From the NCBI GenBank assembly GCA_963682025.1, contig OY821518.1:233183192-233247191 (forward strand): DNA of 64,000 bases. The letters are read 5' to 3'. A model generated the notes under the pieces. That model searched no databases. It saw only the letters and a list, made by a program, of their open reading frames with translations, and was not told where the DNA came from. This DNA is from Cordilura impudica. Its lineage: Eukaryota; Arthropoda; Insecta; Diptera; Scathophagidae. The position numbers and the translations under genes were made by a program. Below, piece by piece: positions 1 to 9,721 of this stretch (within the stretch, counting starts at the first letter, position 1; every line of letters starts with the position of its first letter).

Positions 1-2
1 AG

Positions 3-512
3 TTAGGTATCGAGGAACTGGGAAATGACGTAACAGAAGCAGAGAAAAACGTAATAATTAGACTGAATAATAAATTAGCTTTAGACATTTTTAAAAAAGG
101 TTTGAATGAGAACTTTAAATCGACCATATACGCAGCTCGACCTAATAATCTGCAAGAAGCATCCGAGCTCGCATTGGAATTGGAAAATGAGCGAAAAGTA
201 AATCATAACTCAGTTTTACATTTTAGAAATGAACGACCACATTACTCACAGCGGAACCAGACTAGAAATAACAACTCGTCTAGAAGTTTCAGTAGAAATG
301 ACAGTTACACCAATACTGGAAATAGGCACAACACAGATAGGAACTTTAATAGAAACAATAACGATAACAGAAATAATACTAACTTCAGTAGAAATAATAA
401 TTTTAGGAATAACAACAGAAACAATGGGGGAAACCAGAATAACAATAACAATAGAAACAATGGACACATACATACTATACAAACTTCGGGAAACGAGTCA
501 GGCCCGGAATAG
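3..512 (+). CDS. gag: gag (C-terminal part) of the 412/mdg1-like element
   Basis: The frame is open from the window edge (codon start at base 3) to a TAG at 510-512; the ATG at 102 is internal. The first half is a helical capsid-end type sequence with the phrase LNENFKSTIYAARPNNLQEA, as in insect gypsy-group Gag. The last 80 or so residues are an extreme Asn/Arg-rich tail built of RNN, NRN and NNN units, with no CCHC zinc knuckle. A basic Asn/Arg tail probably replaces the knuckle as the RNA-binding nucleocapsid. The pol frame lies -1 relative to gag and overlaps its end, which suggests -1 frameshifting; I could not fix the slip site. Confidence 0.8.
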   Translation, partial: LGIEELGNDVTEAEKNVIIRLNNKLALDIFKKGLNENFKSTIYAARPNNLQEASELALELENERKVNHNSVLHFRNERPHYSQRNQTRNNNSSRSFSRNDSYTNTGNRHNTDRNFNRNNNDNRNNTNFSRNNNFRNNNRNNGGNQNNNNNRNNGHIHTIQTSGNESGPE

Positions 513-3500
513 ATGGATATTCTGAACGGCCAAAATTAAGAGTATTTAAAGTATCCGACAACAACACAAATTTTATATACGCCAAATACAAGAATAAACA
601 ACTAACATTTCTCATAGATACGGGCGCAGACATATCACTCTGTCGAATGCAAACGGACTTTGAAGGCGAACAATATGAACCAGATGAAAAATGTAAATTA
701 ACAGGAATAACTACAGAAGAAATTTATTCTCTAGGCAAAATAAAATTAGAATTGTCACTAACGACCGAAATATACAGACACTCTTTCCAACTAGTAAAAT
801 CAGACTTTCCAATAGAAACAGACGGAATATTAGGTAGAGATTTTTTGAGAAAATACCTTGGTAAAATCGACTATGAAACATATACAATTTCTTTGTTTAA
901 TAATGATGAAACAATTACACTTCCCATGCAAGCGAAGGCACTTGATACAATGCATGTAACAATACCACCAAGAACAGAAATTATCCAAGCAATAAAATTG
1001 AACCTCACAGAAGATTGCGTCATATTCAATAATGAATTGAAGGAAGGAATTTTTCTAAGTAATTCAATAGCACCCAAAAGCGGCATGACACATATAAAAA
1101 TATTAAACACAACGAACGACGCGGTAATTTTAAAGGGTATTCAACTTCAAACTGACCCACTTAAAAACTATAACATATTAAATTACAATAGCATACACAG
1201 CGACGAACGTTTTGAAAAGATATTGGATGACTTACAATTAAATACTAATGACAATAATGAAAAAACAGAATTAGTAAAAATATTTAAAAAATATCAGAAT
1301 GTATTTCACTTGGAAAACGAAAAATTAACAGTCAACAATTTTTACAATCAGAAAATCACAACCTCAGACAACACACCCGTATATATAAAGAACTACAGGT
1401 TACCACATTCACACACAAATATAATAAATGAACAGGTGCAGAAAATGCTTAATGATGACATAATAGAATCATCAGTCAGCCCATACAATGCTCCACTCCT
1501 TTTGGTACCAAAAAAGAACACGGAGAACAAAAAGAAATGGAGACTAGTAGTAGATTTTAGGAAACTAAATGACAAAATTGTTAATGACAAATTTCCATTA
1601 ACTAGATTAGAAGACATTTTAGATAAATTAGGCAGAGCCAGATGGTTTTCTACACTCGATATGACTAGTTCATTTCATCAAATCAAATTGGACAAAGATT
1701 CTAGAGCATTAACAGCTTTTTCTACACAGCAAGGTCACTATCAATTTAAAAGACTGCCATTCGGACTGAAAATTTCTTCAAATAGTTTTCAGAGAATGCT
1801 TACAATAGCACTTTCGGGACTAGAATCCGAAGCATTTCTTTACGTAGATGACATTATCGTGTACGGATGTAGTTTGCAACATCACAATCGAAATTTAATA
1901 AAAGTATTGAACAGGTTACAACAGTATAATCTAAAACTTAACCCAAAAAAATGTTGTTTTTTGAGACCAGAAGTAGTCTATCTGGGACATTTAATAACAA
2001 AGGACGGTGTGAAAACAGACCCAGCCAAGTACGAAGTAATAAAAAATTATCCAACACCCACAAACACGGACGAAGTAAGACGATTCATTGCATTCTGCAA
2101 CTACTACAGAAAATTCATACCAAATTTCGCTGACATTGCCAAAAGTCTAAATGCACTATTAAAGAAGAAAGCAAAATTTTTATGGACAGAAGAATGCCAA
2201 AACGCTTTTGATAAACTAAAAGAAAAGTTAATGAAACCCCCTGTACTACAATACCCAAATTTTGAACAACCTTTTATTTTAACTACCGACGCTTCAAACT
2301 ATGCATTAGGAGCCGTTTTATCCCAAGGCGAAATAGGCCAAGATTTACCCATTTCATATGCTAGTAAATCATTACAAAAACATGATATCAATAAACCGAT
2401 AATTGAAAAGGAACTATTAGCAATTCATTGGAGTATAAATTTTTTCAAACCTTACCTGTACGGTAGAAAGTTCATAGTAGTAACAGACCATAGACCTTTA
2501 ATCTCACTATTTTCACATAAAAACCCTTCATCAAAGATGACTAGAATTAGATTGGATTTAAGTGACTATGATTTTTCAATTGTTTATAAAAAAGGAAAGA
2601 TGAATACTAACGCTGACGCACTTTCCAGGATAGAAATTAACTCAGATATATTAAAACAGATGATACCACGAAACCATGAAGAGAAAGAGAGAAAAATATT
2701 AGTAACAACACGGGCCATGAAAAATAAAATTAATGAGGCAACAACTAAAGATATGTATAAAATGATAAATAATGAAGAAAACAATAATAATGAAAATAAT
2801 ACACGTGTAGACAGAAATAAATTGGAAACATGTAACTCTCAGAAGCCTGATCAACTTCAAATATGGGAATGCACCTCCATTAATGACGTCAAAAATATAA
2901 AGAAATTGCAATTTAATGAAATAGAGAATATAGAAGATATCGATATAAAAATTGAAAATAATATAGTGCACATAGGACGTAATGATAATTCATCGAAACC
3001 AGTTTCGACCATGAAGAAATTACGTACCCAAAATATTAATAATGGAAAATATAATGAAAAGCTAGCAAGATTCAGCAATAATTCAGCGAAACTAGATTCG
3101 TTACTGAAGAACCTGATATCTAAAATGAGAAAGGAAAATATAAAGGAAGTAGCGCTACCAAATAATGATAAAATATTTAAAGTATATACAAAAGAAGAAA
3201 TAAAAGAAGCATATGCAAAGATAAAAATAAATGATAAAAGTCCTCAACTAAAAATATTAATATATAATGCCCCAAAGAGAATAACAAACGAAATATTAAA
3301 ATACAAACTAATAGATGAATTTCATAATGCCACCCATGCAGGCCACTTGGGTATAAGAAAAACAGTAATTAAACTAAAACAGCGGTATATTTGGAAAAAC
3401 ATGAATAAGATGGTGAAGAGTTTTGTATCATATTGCGATAAGTGTAACAAAAACAAACAAACAAAACACATAAGGGAACCATTCACACTAACAGACACAC

Positions 3501-4318
3501 CAGGCAACAGTTTTGAAGTGATTTCAATTGACACTGTAGGACCGCTTCGAATTTCAAATGATTACCGATACATTTTAACAATGCAATGTGAGCTGACAAA
3601 ATTCATTGTTGCACACCCAATGTCAACAAAAGATGCAATTACAACAGCCAAAACATTGGTCGAACAATTTATTTTGAAGTATGGTCAATTTAAGGTACTT
3701 AAGTCAGACAAGGGAACAGAATTTACAAATGAGATAATGCGTAACATATGCTCATTATTACAGATAAAACAAGCATTTTCAACACCCTATCACCATCAAA
3801 CACTAGGTTCAGTTGAGAGGAATCATAGAGTTCTGAATGAGTTTTTATTGACAACAGCAACTGATTATGAATGGGACAAGTGGATTCCATATTTCACTTT
3901 TGCCTATAATACAGCACCACACATTGACACAGGCTACACACCATTTGAATTAGTATACGGAAAGTTACCATGCTTGCCATCTGACATTCTAGAAAATGAA
4001 AATGAAAATAAATTCTACAATTATGACGACTACGTTAGAGAACTACGAGTTAGATTACAATTCTCGTTGAATAGAGCAAAAGAAATGACAATTAGTATAA
4101 AAAATAATAGAATTGAAAAGGATAAATATAGCAACCAACCTAAACTAGATATAGGAGATTTAGTTCTAATAAGAGTAGAGAATAGAAAGAAAAACCAAAG
4201 TCCATATAAGGGACCATATAAAATTGTTAAGAGAAATGGTGTAAACACCACTATAGATTATAATGGCAAAGAAAAAGAATTGCACAATAACGATTTAAAG
4301 AAATATATAGAATATTAA
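503..4318 (+). CDS. pol: pol polyprotein (protease, RT, RNase H, integrase)
   Basis: The frame is open from before 503 (overlapping gag in the -1 frame) to TAA at 4316-4318. The ATG at 647 lies after the protease active site, so it is not the real start. Domains in order: aspartic protease with LIDTGAD at 611-631; reverse transcriptase with VVDFRKLN, LPFGL and the catalytic YVDD near 1850; RNase H beginning LTTDAS near 2280 with TDHRPL; an Asn/Lys-rich linker at about 2650-3200; integrase with an HHCC zinc finger (3330-3450) and the D-D-E core (IDTVGP, SDKGTEF, SVERNHR). All catalytic residues I looked for are present, so an active enzyme is plausible. Products act in cytoplasmic particles and then in the nucleus. 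Confidence 0.9.
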   Translation, partial: PGIDGYSERPKLRVFKVSDNNTNFIYAKYKNKQLTFLIDTGADISLCRMQTDFEGEQYEPDEKCKLTGITTEEIYSLGKIKLELSLTTEIYRHSFQLVKSDFPIETDGILGRDFLRKYLGKIDYETYTISLFNNDETITLPMQAKALDTMHVTIPPRTEIIQAIKLNLTEDCVIFNNELKEGIFLSNSIAPKSGMTHIKILNTTNDAVILKGIQLQTDPLKNYNILNYNSIHSDERFEKILDDLQLNTNDNNEKTELVKIFKKYQNVFHLENEKLTVNNFYNQKITTSDNTPVYIKNYRLPHSHTNIINEQVQKMLNDDIIESSVSPYNAPLLLVPKKNTENKKKWRLVVDFRKLNDKIVNDKFPLTRLEDILDKLGRARWFSTLDMTSSFHQIKLDKDSRALTAFSTQQGHYQFKRLPFGLKISSNSFQRMLTIALSGLESEAFLYVDDIIVYGCSLQHHNRNLIKVLNRLQQYNLKLNPKKCCFLRPEVVYLGHLITKDGVKTDPAKYEVIKNYPTPTNTDEVRRFIAFCNYYRKFIPNFADIAKSLNALLKKKAKFLWTEECQNAFDKLKEKLMKPPVLQYPNFEQPFILTTDASNYALGAVLSQGEIGQDLPISYASKSLQKHDINKPIIEKELLAIHWSINFFKPYLYGRKFIVVTDHRPLISLFSHKNPSSKMTRIRLDLSDYDFSIVYKKGKMNTNADALSRIEINSDILKQMIPRNHEEKERKILVTTRAMKNKINEATTKDMYKMINNEENNNNENNTRVDRNKLETCNSQKPDQLQIWECTSINDVKNIKKLQFNEIENIEDIDIKIENNIVHIGRNDNSSKPVSTMKKLRTQNINNGKYNEKLARFSNNSAKLDSLLKNLISKMRKENIKEVALPNNDKIFKVYTKEEIKEAYAKIKINDKSPQLKILIYNAPKRITNEILKYKLIDEFHNATHAGHLGIRKTVIKLKQRYIWKNMNKMVKSFVSYCDKCNKNKQTKHIREPFTLTDTPGNSFEVISIDTVGPLRISNDYRYILTMQCELTKFIVAHPMSTKDAITTAKTLVEQFILKYGQFKVLKSDKGTEFTNEIMRNICSLLQIKQAFSTPYHHQTLGSVERNHRVLNEFLLTTATDYEWDKWIPYFTFAYNTAPHIDTGYTPFELVYGKLPCLPSDILENENENKFYNYDDYVRELRVRLQFSLNRAKEMTISIKNNRIEKDKYSNQPKLDIGDLVLIRVENRKKNQSPYKGPYKIVKRNGVNTTIDYNGKEKELHNNDLKKYIEY

Positions 4319-4485
4319 GAAATATCATAAGAATAATTGTTAATTAATACAATATTTTAATAACAAATTGTATATAAATATTTTAACCAATAAATTTAAG
4401 AAATTTTGTAACGGTATTATGAAGTTGATAAGAAAAATTATGCAGTTAAATATTACCTCCCTAATTTTTCTCTTAAGGGTAAGGG

Positions 4486-4915
4486 TGTAGTGTACCACAC
4501 ATGTCTACAATGCATACATGATACATAGAACAGACAATCAATAGTATCGATGACAATTTAAAATATCATTTACACAATGTGTATATGCAACAGACAATAT
4601 CGATAATGAGTCAAACTGTTCTATGCATGGCATGTACATATGTAAATATGTAACAAATAATATGTGAGTGACTCATATTATTTGAGTGCATACCAAGCAA
4701 ATAACATTGTAATTGGAATGTAGAATAAAGCAATACGATCCTTCATAGTACTGAGTGAAACAAATGTAACACTAACTATATGCTAGAATAAGTTAGATCA
4801 TGACAAATTGTATAAAAAGGGTGTAAAACCCAAAATAAAACAGACTTGAATTTTAAACACTAAATCGGCAACAACTGCCTTAGTTTTATTACAAAAGTTT
4901 CCATTTGCCCTTACA
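4486..4915 (+). repeat. 3' LTR of the 412/mdg1-like element
   Basis: The start is set at TGTAGTGTACC, directly after the purine-rich AAGGGTAAGGG (4476-4485), a likely polypurine tract. The end is placed at TTACA (4911-4915), which pairs with the TGTAG start. Inside are a TATA box (TATAAAAAG at 4811) and a polyadenylation signal (AATAAA at 4834-4839). TATA and polyA signals lying close together suggest a short R region. The right boundary is uncertain by a few tens of bases because the 5' LTR is not available. Confidence 0.7.
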
Positions 4916-4939
4916 ATAGTAAGATCGGCAAATGCAATA

Positions 4940-5039
4940 GCACAACCAGTGGCAAACTCTGCCGGTTGTAAAACCCCACACTCCTAAATACATAACACAG
5001 GACACCACAAGCACAACCAGTGGCAAACTCTGCCGGTTG
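4940..5039. repeat. Two copies of a 29-bp hairpin-forming repeat
   Basis: A 29-bp unit starting GCACAACCAGTGGCAAACTC and ending TGCCGGTTG occurs at 4940-4968 and 5011-5039, identical and in the same direction. Each unit is itself imperfectly self-complementary (CAACC...TGGCA against TGCC-GGTTG). It abuts the LTR on the right and has no coding potential. Function unknown. Confidence 0.6.
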
Positions 5040-5114
5040 CAAGGACCACACCCCAAATAGTTAGCCTTTAACCAGCACATATTTATAACACCACCTACTC
5101 ATAACACCACAGTA

Positions 5115-5520
5115 TTATAACAGACGAGAGATTAACCTTAATACGTTTTCGAGGTTTCTGTGCAAGCCCCAAGGCTTTCCCTTAAAATCTCTCTTACAAC
5201 GCCTTGATATCCTGATGAAACCTTTCACCGTGTTCATCTGCAACCACTCCAAGATTTTTTTAAAAAAATTGTGATATGCGTGCAGAAAATTTCCAAAGAA
5301 TTTTGATATAACAAGCTGCGTAAAGTCAAATACCGTATTTTGCATATTGGACAGATGACCATAAAATTCTTCATCTTGTTGTAATTTTCTTAAATCAGTC
5401 CAAAATAAATTCATTCTTACAATCGTATTTTACCTTCTTTTAATTTTGCTGCAGATAATTTGGGGATAATTGTTTGAATATGTTAATAAAATTCTTCAAC
5501 ATGCCCAACTTATTATGCAG
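5115..5520 (-). pseudogene. Decayed copy of an uncharacterised arthropod gene family (3' portion)
   Basis: Read on the minus strand, two frames together give recognisable blocks: VISKFFGNF with FKKILEWL, and in another frame GERFHQDIKAL (5180-5235). I recall GERFHQDI and FLGN-type blocks from many predicted arthropod proteins without an assigned function; that is memory, not a search. The copy has several stops and at least one frameshift, so it is dead. Its 5' continuation lies at 8756-8890, on the far side of Transib #1, and both halves join at the duplicated CGGTG. Confidence 0.5.
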
Positions 5521-5525
5521 CGGTG

Positions 5526-5563
5526 CATAGTGGCGCCATTTGAGTTTTTTCGTTGCAAAAATC
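5526..5563 (+). repeat. Left terminal inverted repeat of Transib #1, RSS-like
   Basis: Heptamer-like CATAGTG (5526-5532), a 22-bp spacer, then GCAAAAATC (5555-5563), which matches the V(D)J nonamer ACAAAAACC at 7 of 9 positions. The first 12 bp pair with the right end with one mismatch. Confidence 0.8.
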
Positions 5564-5842
5564 ATATCTTTCGAACCGAATAACATAATTGAACAGTTTA
5601 AACAGAATATGATAGATAACTGTTCATCCTATGAAACGAGCGTTTGGAAAGGGTGCTACGCTTTGTAGGGGCCTACTTATGGGTTATCAAATTTAAAATT
5701 TGTAGAAAAATCAATTTTATGGTAACTAAAAAAAATTATTTTTACATTTTAGATTGTTTTTATTTTTTTTCTTTAGGATTTTATGTTTTAAATTATTACC
5801 CAACAAATTAAAAAAAATTACTTCTTTTTTAAATTTATTTTT

Positions 5843-7889
5843 TCAATTTTCTGTAAAATATTCATCACAATTCGTAAGAGAAGGTATATCTAAAAGACTA
5901 ATCATTTCTAAACTATAATTATTTTCTAACTCTATTCGTGACTTCACATGCCGCAAGGAAGATGCTGCCAACATGTTGAAGAGGTCCTCATTTTGCCTTA
6001 CCCTTGATGCTTTGAATGTGTTCTGCAATCTATATTTTTTATAAAATTTGTAAAGAGACTCCTGTGCTTCTTCAGAAAGCTCTCCAATTGGCAAAGACTG
6101 GTTGTCAATTATATCTTTGCCATGCGCCAATATTTTATGGACGGTCGGAGTCAACTTCTTCTGTGGATACATTTCTGCTAAAAGAGATGCAGTTTTCGAT
6201 GCATATTCTCCATATTTTGTAGAATTGACATTTTCTTTGCAGTGTAAAACATTTAAGGTCCTTCCCAATCTTTTCACGATTTGATTGTCAATTCCAGTGA
6301 TTCTAGTTACTGCCTCATCATTTTCAAAAAATCTCCTAGAAGTGTTTCCATCGTTTGAGTTACCGTATCCGTGCTTGGGACAGTCTACTTGTTTAAAAAA
6401 AGCATCCTGTATTTGCTTCTTTCTGATCTTTTCCTTATCCTTTATTGATGTATTTTTTTCATCTAAGTTTTCCTCCTCTTGTCGTAGGGTATACGCCAGT
6501 TTTATCAAGAACTCCACTCACCTTATCCTTGCGTGCAATGGTGACATTCCATATTCGTAATTCTCCTCGTTTGTAGAATCGTTTAAATTACCAAAGTTCT
6601 TCTGACTCTTTTTGCGAATCGGGCATGACAATGTTGAGGACAGGAACACCTGTCAGCTCGTTTACGACGTTTCCGTCAACCATGGTCAGGTGGAACTTGT
6701 AATTGCATTCAATATATTTTCCTTCTCCAATTTGCAGCTTTGTAGGCTTAATCTTGCTTATTTGTTTTTCAATGTCCTTCACCGTGGACCTTATGAGTTC
6801 TGCCGATTCCCTTGCAAACTGAAACATTATTGGTCGGCAATAATGCAGTGATGACGGACGTGGATTTTTCCAGTGTAGGGAAACATCAGATTTTAGCCGC
6901 AAAGGAACAACAGATTCCATAAACATATTTCCGTCCGATATTGTAGCGTCATCGGAAGATATCCTTTACTTATAAACGCTTTGTCGGGATGACCCATCGC
7001 AGCTCCATTTGCTGATCAATGTCAGTTTCTCAGGAAGAACTTTCACCTCATTTTCAGGAATACTCTCCAACAACCGTTTTTCTGTATGGCCCATGAGATC
7101 CAGCAGATTGGCTTTCACAGAGACTTCCGTAAACTCCGTATGCAGTGGTCGTGAATTTATTTTGGCTTGCGTAATATGCTTGTATCCTGGTAAAACGTCA
7201 GCCCCGTGTCGCATCAAGGATGCCCGTAGTATCTCATATTTTTCTTTGGAAAGTTGTAAGTCCATAAACAAGGCCAAGGCTTCTTCGGAACCATACTTTT
7301 TAATGTGTGCGTTTGTGGGCGTGGGAATGCTTTCCTTAATCCTTTTTAGTCGCAGTGGGCTTGCATCAGCAACAGATTTTGTAATCCGCGACTTAACTCT
7401 TTCACTATCCTTTGTATATTTAATAGACAGCGCGTCCGATAAATGCTTTGTGTTCAAGTCATTGGTGGCATCGGCAAGTTTCCTCTTTCTTGTGAAAATT
7501 GAACACTCCTCAATACTTTTTTTGGCCTTCCTTTTGCTCCCCTGGTTGATATGGTGGGTTTTTCTACTGCCAATATATCCAGGATGGTGTCTTCATTAAG
7601 CCAGTCCTCGTATTTGGTGTTGAAGTTCTGAATGGTTCGATTAGATTTCACCCATTTTGCCTTTATATTTGCATATATCAGATAAAAATTATTTTTTTAT
7701 AATTTCGCTTCTCTCAATATTTCCGTATAAGCTATCAAGTTCTTCTAAAGCAGATTCCGTGAAAAACTTTGGTGTGGTTGACCTTCTAAATAGTTCAAAT
7801 AATTTTAAATTGTTTAACGCCATGGTTTCAGTAGTTGTTGCACCAACTTTCAGACGTAGACTAATCCAGGCATTATGCTTATTTTGCAA
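5843..7889 (-). pseudogene. Transib transposase (RAG1-core family), broken
   Basis: Coding pieces run right to left: N-terminal parts 7889-7689 and 7651-about 7500, a core from about 7500 to 6640, and a C-terminal part 6595-5843. The catalytic triad is visible: D in WSCDGSS (about 6995), D in TMVDG (about 6675) and E in LSEEAQE (about 6085). The family signature GNSNDGNTSRRFF lies near 6360. Breaks: a frameshift near 7500; TAA replacing the codon after QSVYK (6966); a frameshift near 6650; and TGA after SPLHARIR (near 6520). The zinc-finger stretch reads CPIR where a second Cys is expected. No intron is needed in the core, unlike Transib #2. It is inactive now but only moderately decayed. Confidence 0.88.
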
Positions 7890-8716
7890 TATATAGGCTT
7901 ATGCTACCATGCCTAAAAATTTACCTGTTCCCTGCATACATATGAATTTAGGCTGAATTATGCAATTTTGATTTTATGCTCGTATCTAAATAAGCTTTGT
8001 GCCTACCTAGAGGGACCATAAGTAAATATTGTTCTTGACCATTTGTACTCCAAAGTAATTTTTAAGTGAGGTGCGTACCTGCGAATTTCAATGAGTAGTT
8101 TTTTGTGCATCCTGTGTCTGGTACACAACCGACTTAAAATGCAATTTTCAAACTATTAGATCAAACTACTGTCAGTCAAAACATGAAAGGGATGCACGCC
8201 ATACAATTTCTGCAACAATGTCTTTTTAACCTTTTTTACATCTAGAAGCCAAACGGGCACGTACAGGCAGATAAGACCTTTTGAATTATGTAAAGAAATA
8301 ATCAAAGAACATGTTTTGCAAATATGGCAAATATAGAAAAATATGGATTTTTTTATTTTCCGTCAAAGTTGAAAAATTGTGAAAAAAACGGATAGTTTTG
8401 AAATAGTGATTTACTAGGAGAAACACAAAGCAAACAGTTAATTTTTTTTATCATTATACATTTAATAAATACATCAATCAATGCAAATAAAAAATAAGGC
8501 GATTCGTTACCTATTTTTCGTGATATTACACCTGAAATCGCAACAAATTGACTAAAAATTGTGCATTTTTTTGAAAACCGAAAGTCGGTCAACTTTGAAC
8601 GGTTATATCTTCTAAACTAAAAATGTGATATTATTAGGAGTAGCATATTTGAAATCGCTGAAAAGTTTCCTATAACACGGGTTTATTTAAAACTTCGTCG
8701 GCGCACACGAAAATTT
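7890..8716 (-). other. 5' noncoding part of Transib #1
   Basis: No convincing coding frame lies between the transposase N-terminus and the right terminus. This interval should hold the transposase promoter and any leader exon. It contains scattered ATATTTGC-type AT-rich stretches but no feature I can name. Confidence 0.4.
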
Positions 8717-8755
8717 TGATTTTGCAACCTCGTTTGCTCTACGGGCGCCACTGTG
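8717..8755 (-). repeat. Right terminal inverted repeat of Transib #1, RSS-like
   Basis: Read inward on the minus strand: CACAGTG (8755-8749), identical to the consensus V(D)J heptamer, then a 23-bp spacer, then GCAAAATCA (8725-8717). Together with the left end this gives a 22/23-type pair. Confidence 0.8.
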
Positions 8756-8890
8756 CGGTGGAAGTATGACCACAAGGGATTCATGGATTATATTTAAGTC
8801 GCCAATAATATTTTCTTTACGTTCTTCGAAATATTTAATATGGCAACGGTTGCTGGTATTTATTGCGTGAGTCCCATTTGCAAAGAAAAC
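8756..8890 (-). pseudogene. Decayed uncharacterised arthropod gene family (5' portion, beyond Transib #1)
   Basis: The minus strand here reads on directly into the 5115-5520 relic once Transib #1 and one CGGTG copy are removed. Across the junction the translation contains LPPLHNKLGMLKNF, which resembles the LPPLHIKLG block that I recall preceding FLGN and GERFHQDI in the same protein family. Upstream of about 8890 the similarity fades. This restored continuity is the best evidence for both the relic and the insertion point. Confidence 0.5.
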
Positions 8891-8930
8891 ACATATATTT
8901 TGTGTACCCTGCTTACTAGGGCGGGTCGAT

Positions 8931-9661
8931 TTGTAGGGATGTAAAAAAATCGCTCAAATGACAAGGTAAATCATATTTTAGGGATCAAAATATGAAACTT
9001 TGCCAAGGAACCATACCTCTAAAACGAATCCTCATGTCCCGCCTTTTGACCTGTCTGTCTGTCTGTCTGTCTGCCATGGGGTAACACCGTTCCCCCTCAT
9101 GCAATTGATCTGAAACTTGGCCCATAGTCTTGTTGTGACTACAGATTAATTTTGGGGGTAGTCACGCAGAGTCACGCATAGTCACGGAGTGATCTAAAAG
9201 TTATTTACTCTCATCCGATCGATCTTTTTGAATAACATAACATAGTCAAGGCGTATGATTAATATTTATTAGCAGAGTAGAAGATACGTATACGTATGAG
9301 TGTTAATTTTAATATTAAATCAAATATAGTCAGCCCAATTCTAAACAAAAAATGGTGATTTTTTGAATTGTTTGTATGGGGAACCTACAGTGGGTTCCAG
9401 GGGTGTGCGACTGGCATCGGTGGGTCGGCCATCCAAAGTTAGTCGCGGTCGATCATATATTTGGACTTGATTGGGGCGCTCTAAATGGGTCAAAGTGAAA
9501 CAGACAGACAGACAGGTCAAAAGTCGGGAAATCAGAATTCGTTTTAAAGGTATGGTTCCTCGGGCAAAGTTTCTTATTTTGATCCCTAGAATACGATTTT
9601 CCTTGCCACTTGGGCGATTTTAAATCGGCTTTCTCCTTTGTTAGTCCTAAATCCCCTACAA
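8931..9661. mobile_element. Long inverted-repeat (foldback-like) element with CTGT microsatellite at the inner arm ends
   Basis: The left arm (8931-9074) and right arm (9498-9661) are imperfect reverse complements: TTGTAGGGAT at the left end pairs with the end of the right arm. Shared blocks include GGGATCAAAATA, GAACCATACCT, AAAACGAAT and CTTTTGACCTGTCTGTCTG. Both arms end inward in a (CTGT)n run. The loop (about 9075-9497) has no gene and carries short repeats of GTCACGCA/GTCACGGA (9161-9190). It could be a foldback MITE or two head-to-head HINE fragments. Confidence 0.65.
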
Positions 9662-9721
9662 GATCATCCAGAAAAGCTTGTTAGGACAATTGCTTAAAAC
9701 ATCCAGAGGCAAGCAAGTTGT

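Larger units (their letters stand above)
1..4915 (+). mobile_element. Ty3/gypsy LTR retrotransposon, 412/mdg1-like, 5' part outside the window
   Basis: The order seen is gag end, protease, reverse transcriptase, RNase H, integrase, short untranslated region and one LTR. The connection and RNase H region matches the 412/mdg1 lineage of insect gypsy-group elements (EVRRFIAFCNYYRKF block, NPSSKMTR block). No third (env) frame fits: only 167 bp separate the pol stop from the LTR. The pol frame has no internal stop over about 1270 codons, so the insertion looks young. The 5' LTR and primer binding site lie before base 1, so target duplication and LTR identity cannot be tested. Family assignment is from recalled motif similarity. 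Confidence 0.9.
5526..8755 (-). mobile_element. Transib DNA transposon #1 (3230 bp, complete ends)
   Basis: The ends are CATAGTGGCGCC (5526) and, on the other strand, CACAGTGGCGCC (ending 8755). They are flanked by the direct duplication CGGTG at 5521-5525 and 8756-8760. A 5-bp CG-containing target duplication and a CACWRTG-type terminus are hallmarks of the Transib superfamily, which is related to the RAG1 recombinase of vertebrates. The interior encodes a RAG1-core-like transposase on the minus strand. Length agrees with the usual 3 kb or so. Removing the element restores the interrupted host relic. Confidence 0.92.

Noticed and set aside
871..4251. Minus-strand open frames opposite pol
   Set aside because: They are low-complexity hydrophobic shadows of a real coding strand with no family motifs.
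647..4318. ATG at 647 as pol start
   Set aside because: The frame is open upstream and contains the protease DTGAD motif at 611-631; translation more likely enters by -1 frameshift from gag.
4319..4485. env gene downstream of pol
   Set aside because: Only 167 bp are available and no frame exists.
6016..7599. Plus-strand open frames within Transib #1
   Set aside because: They are antisense to the recognised transposase pieces.
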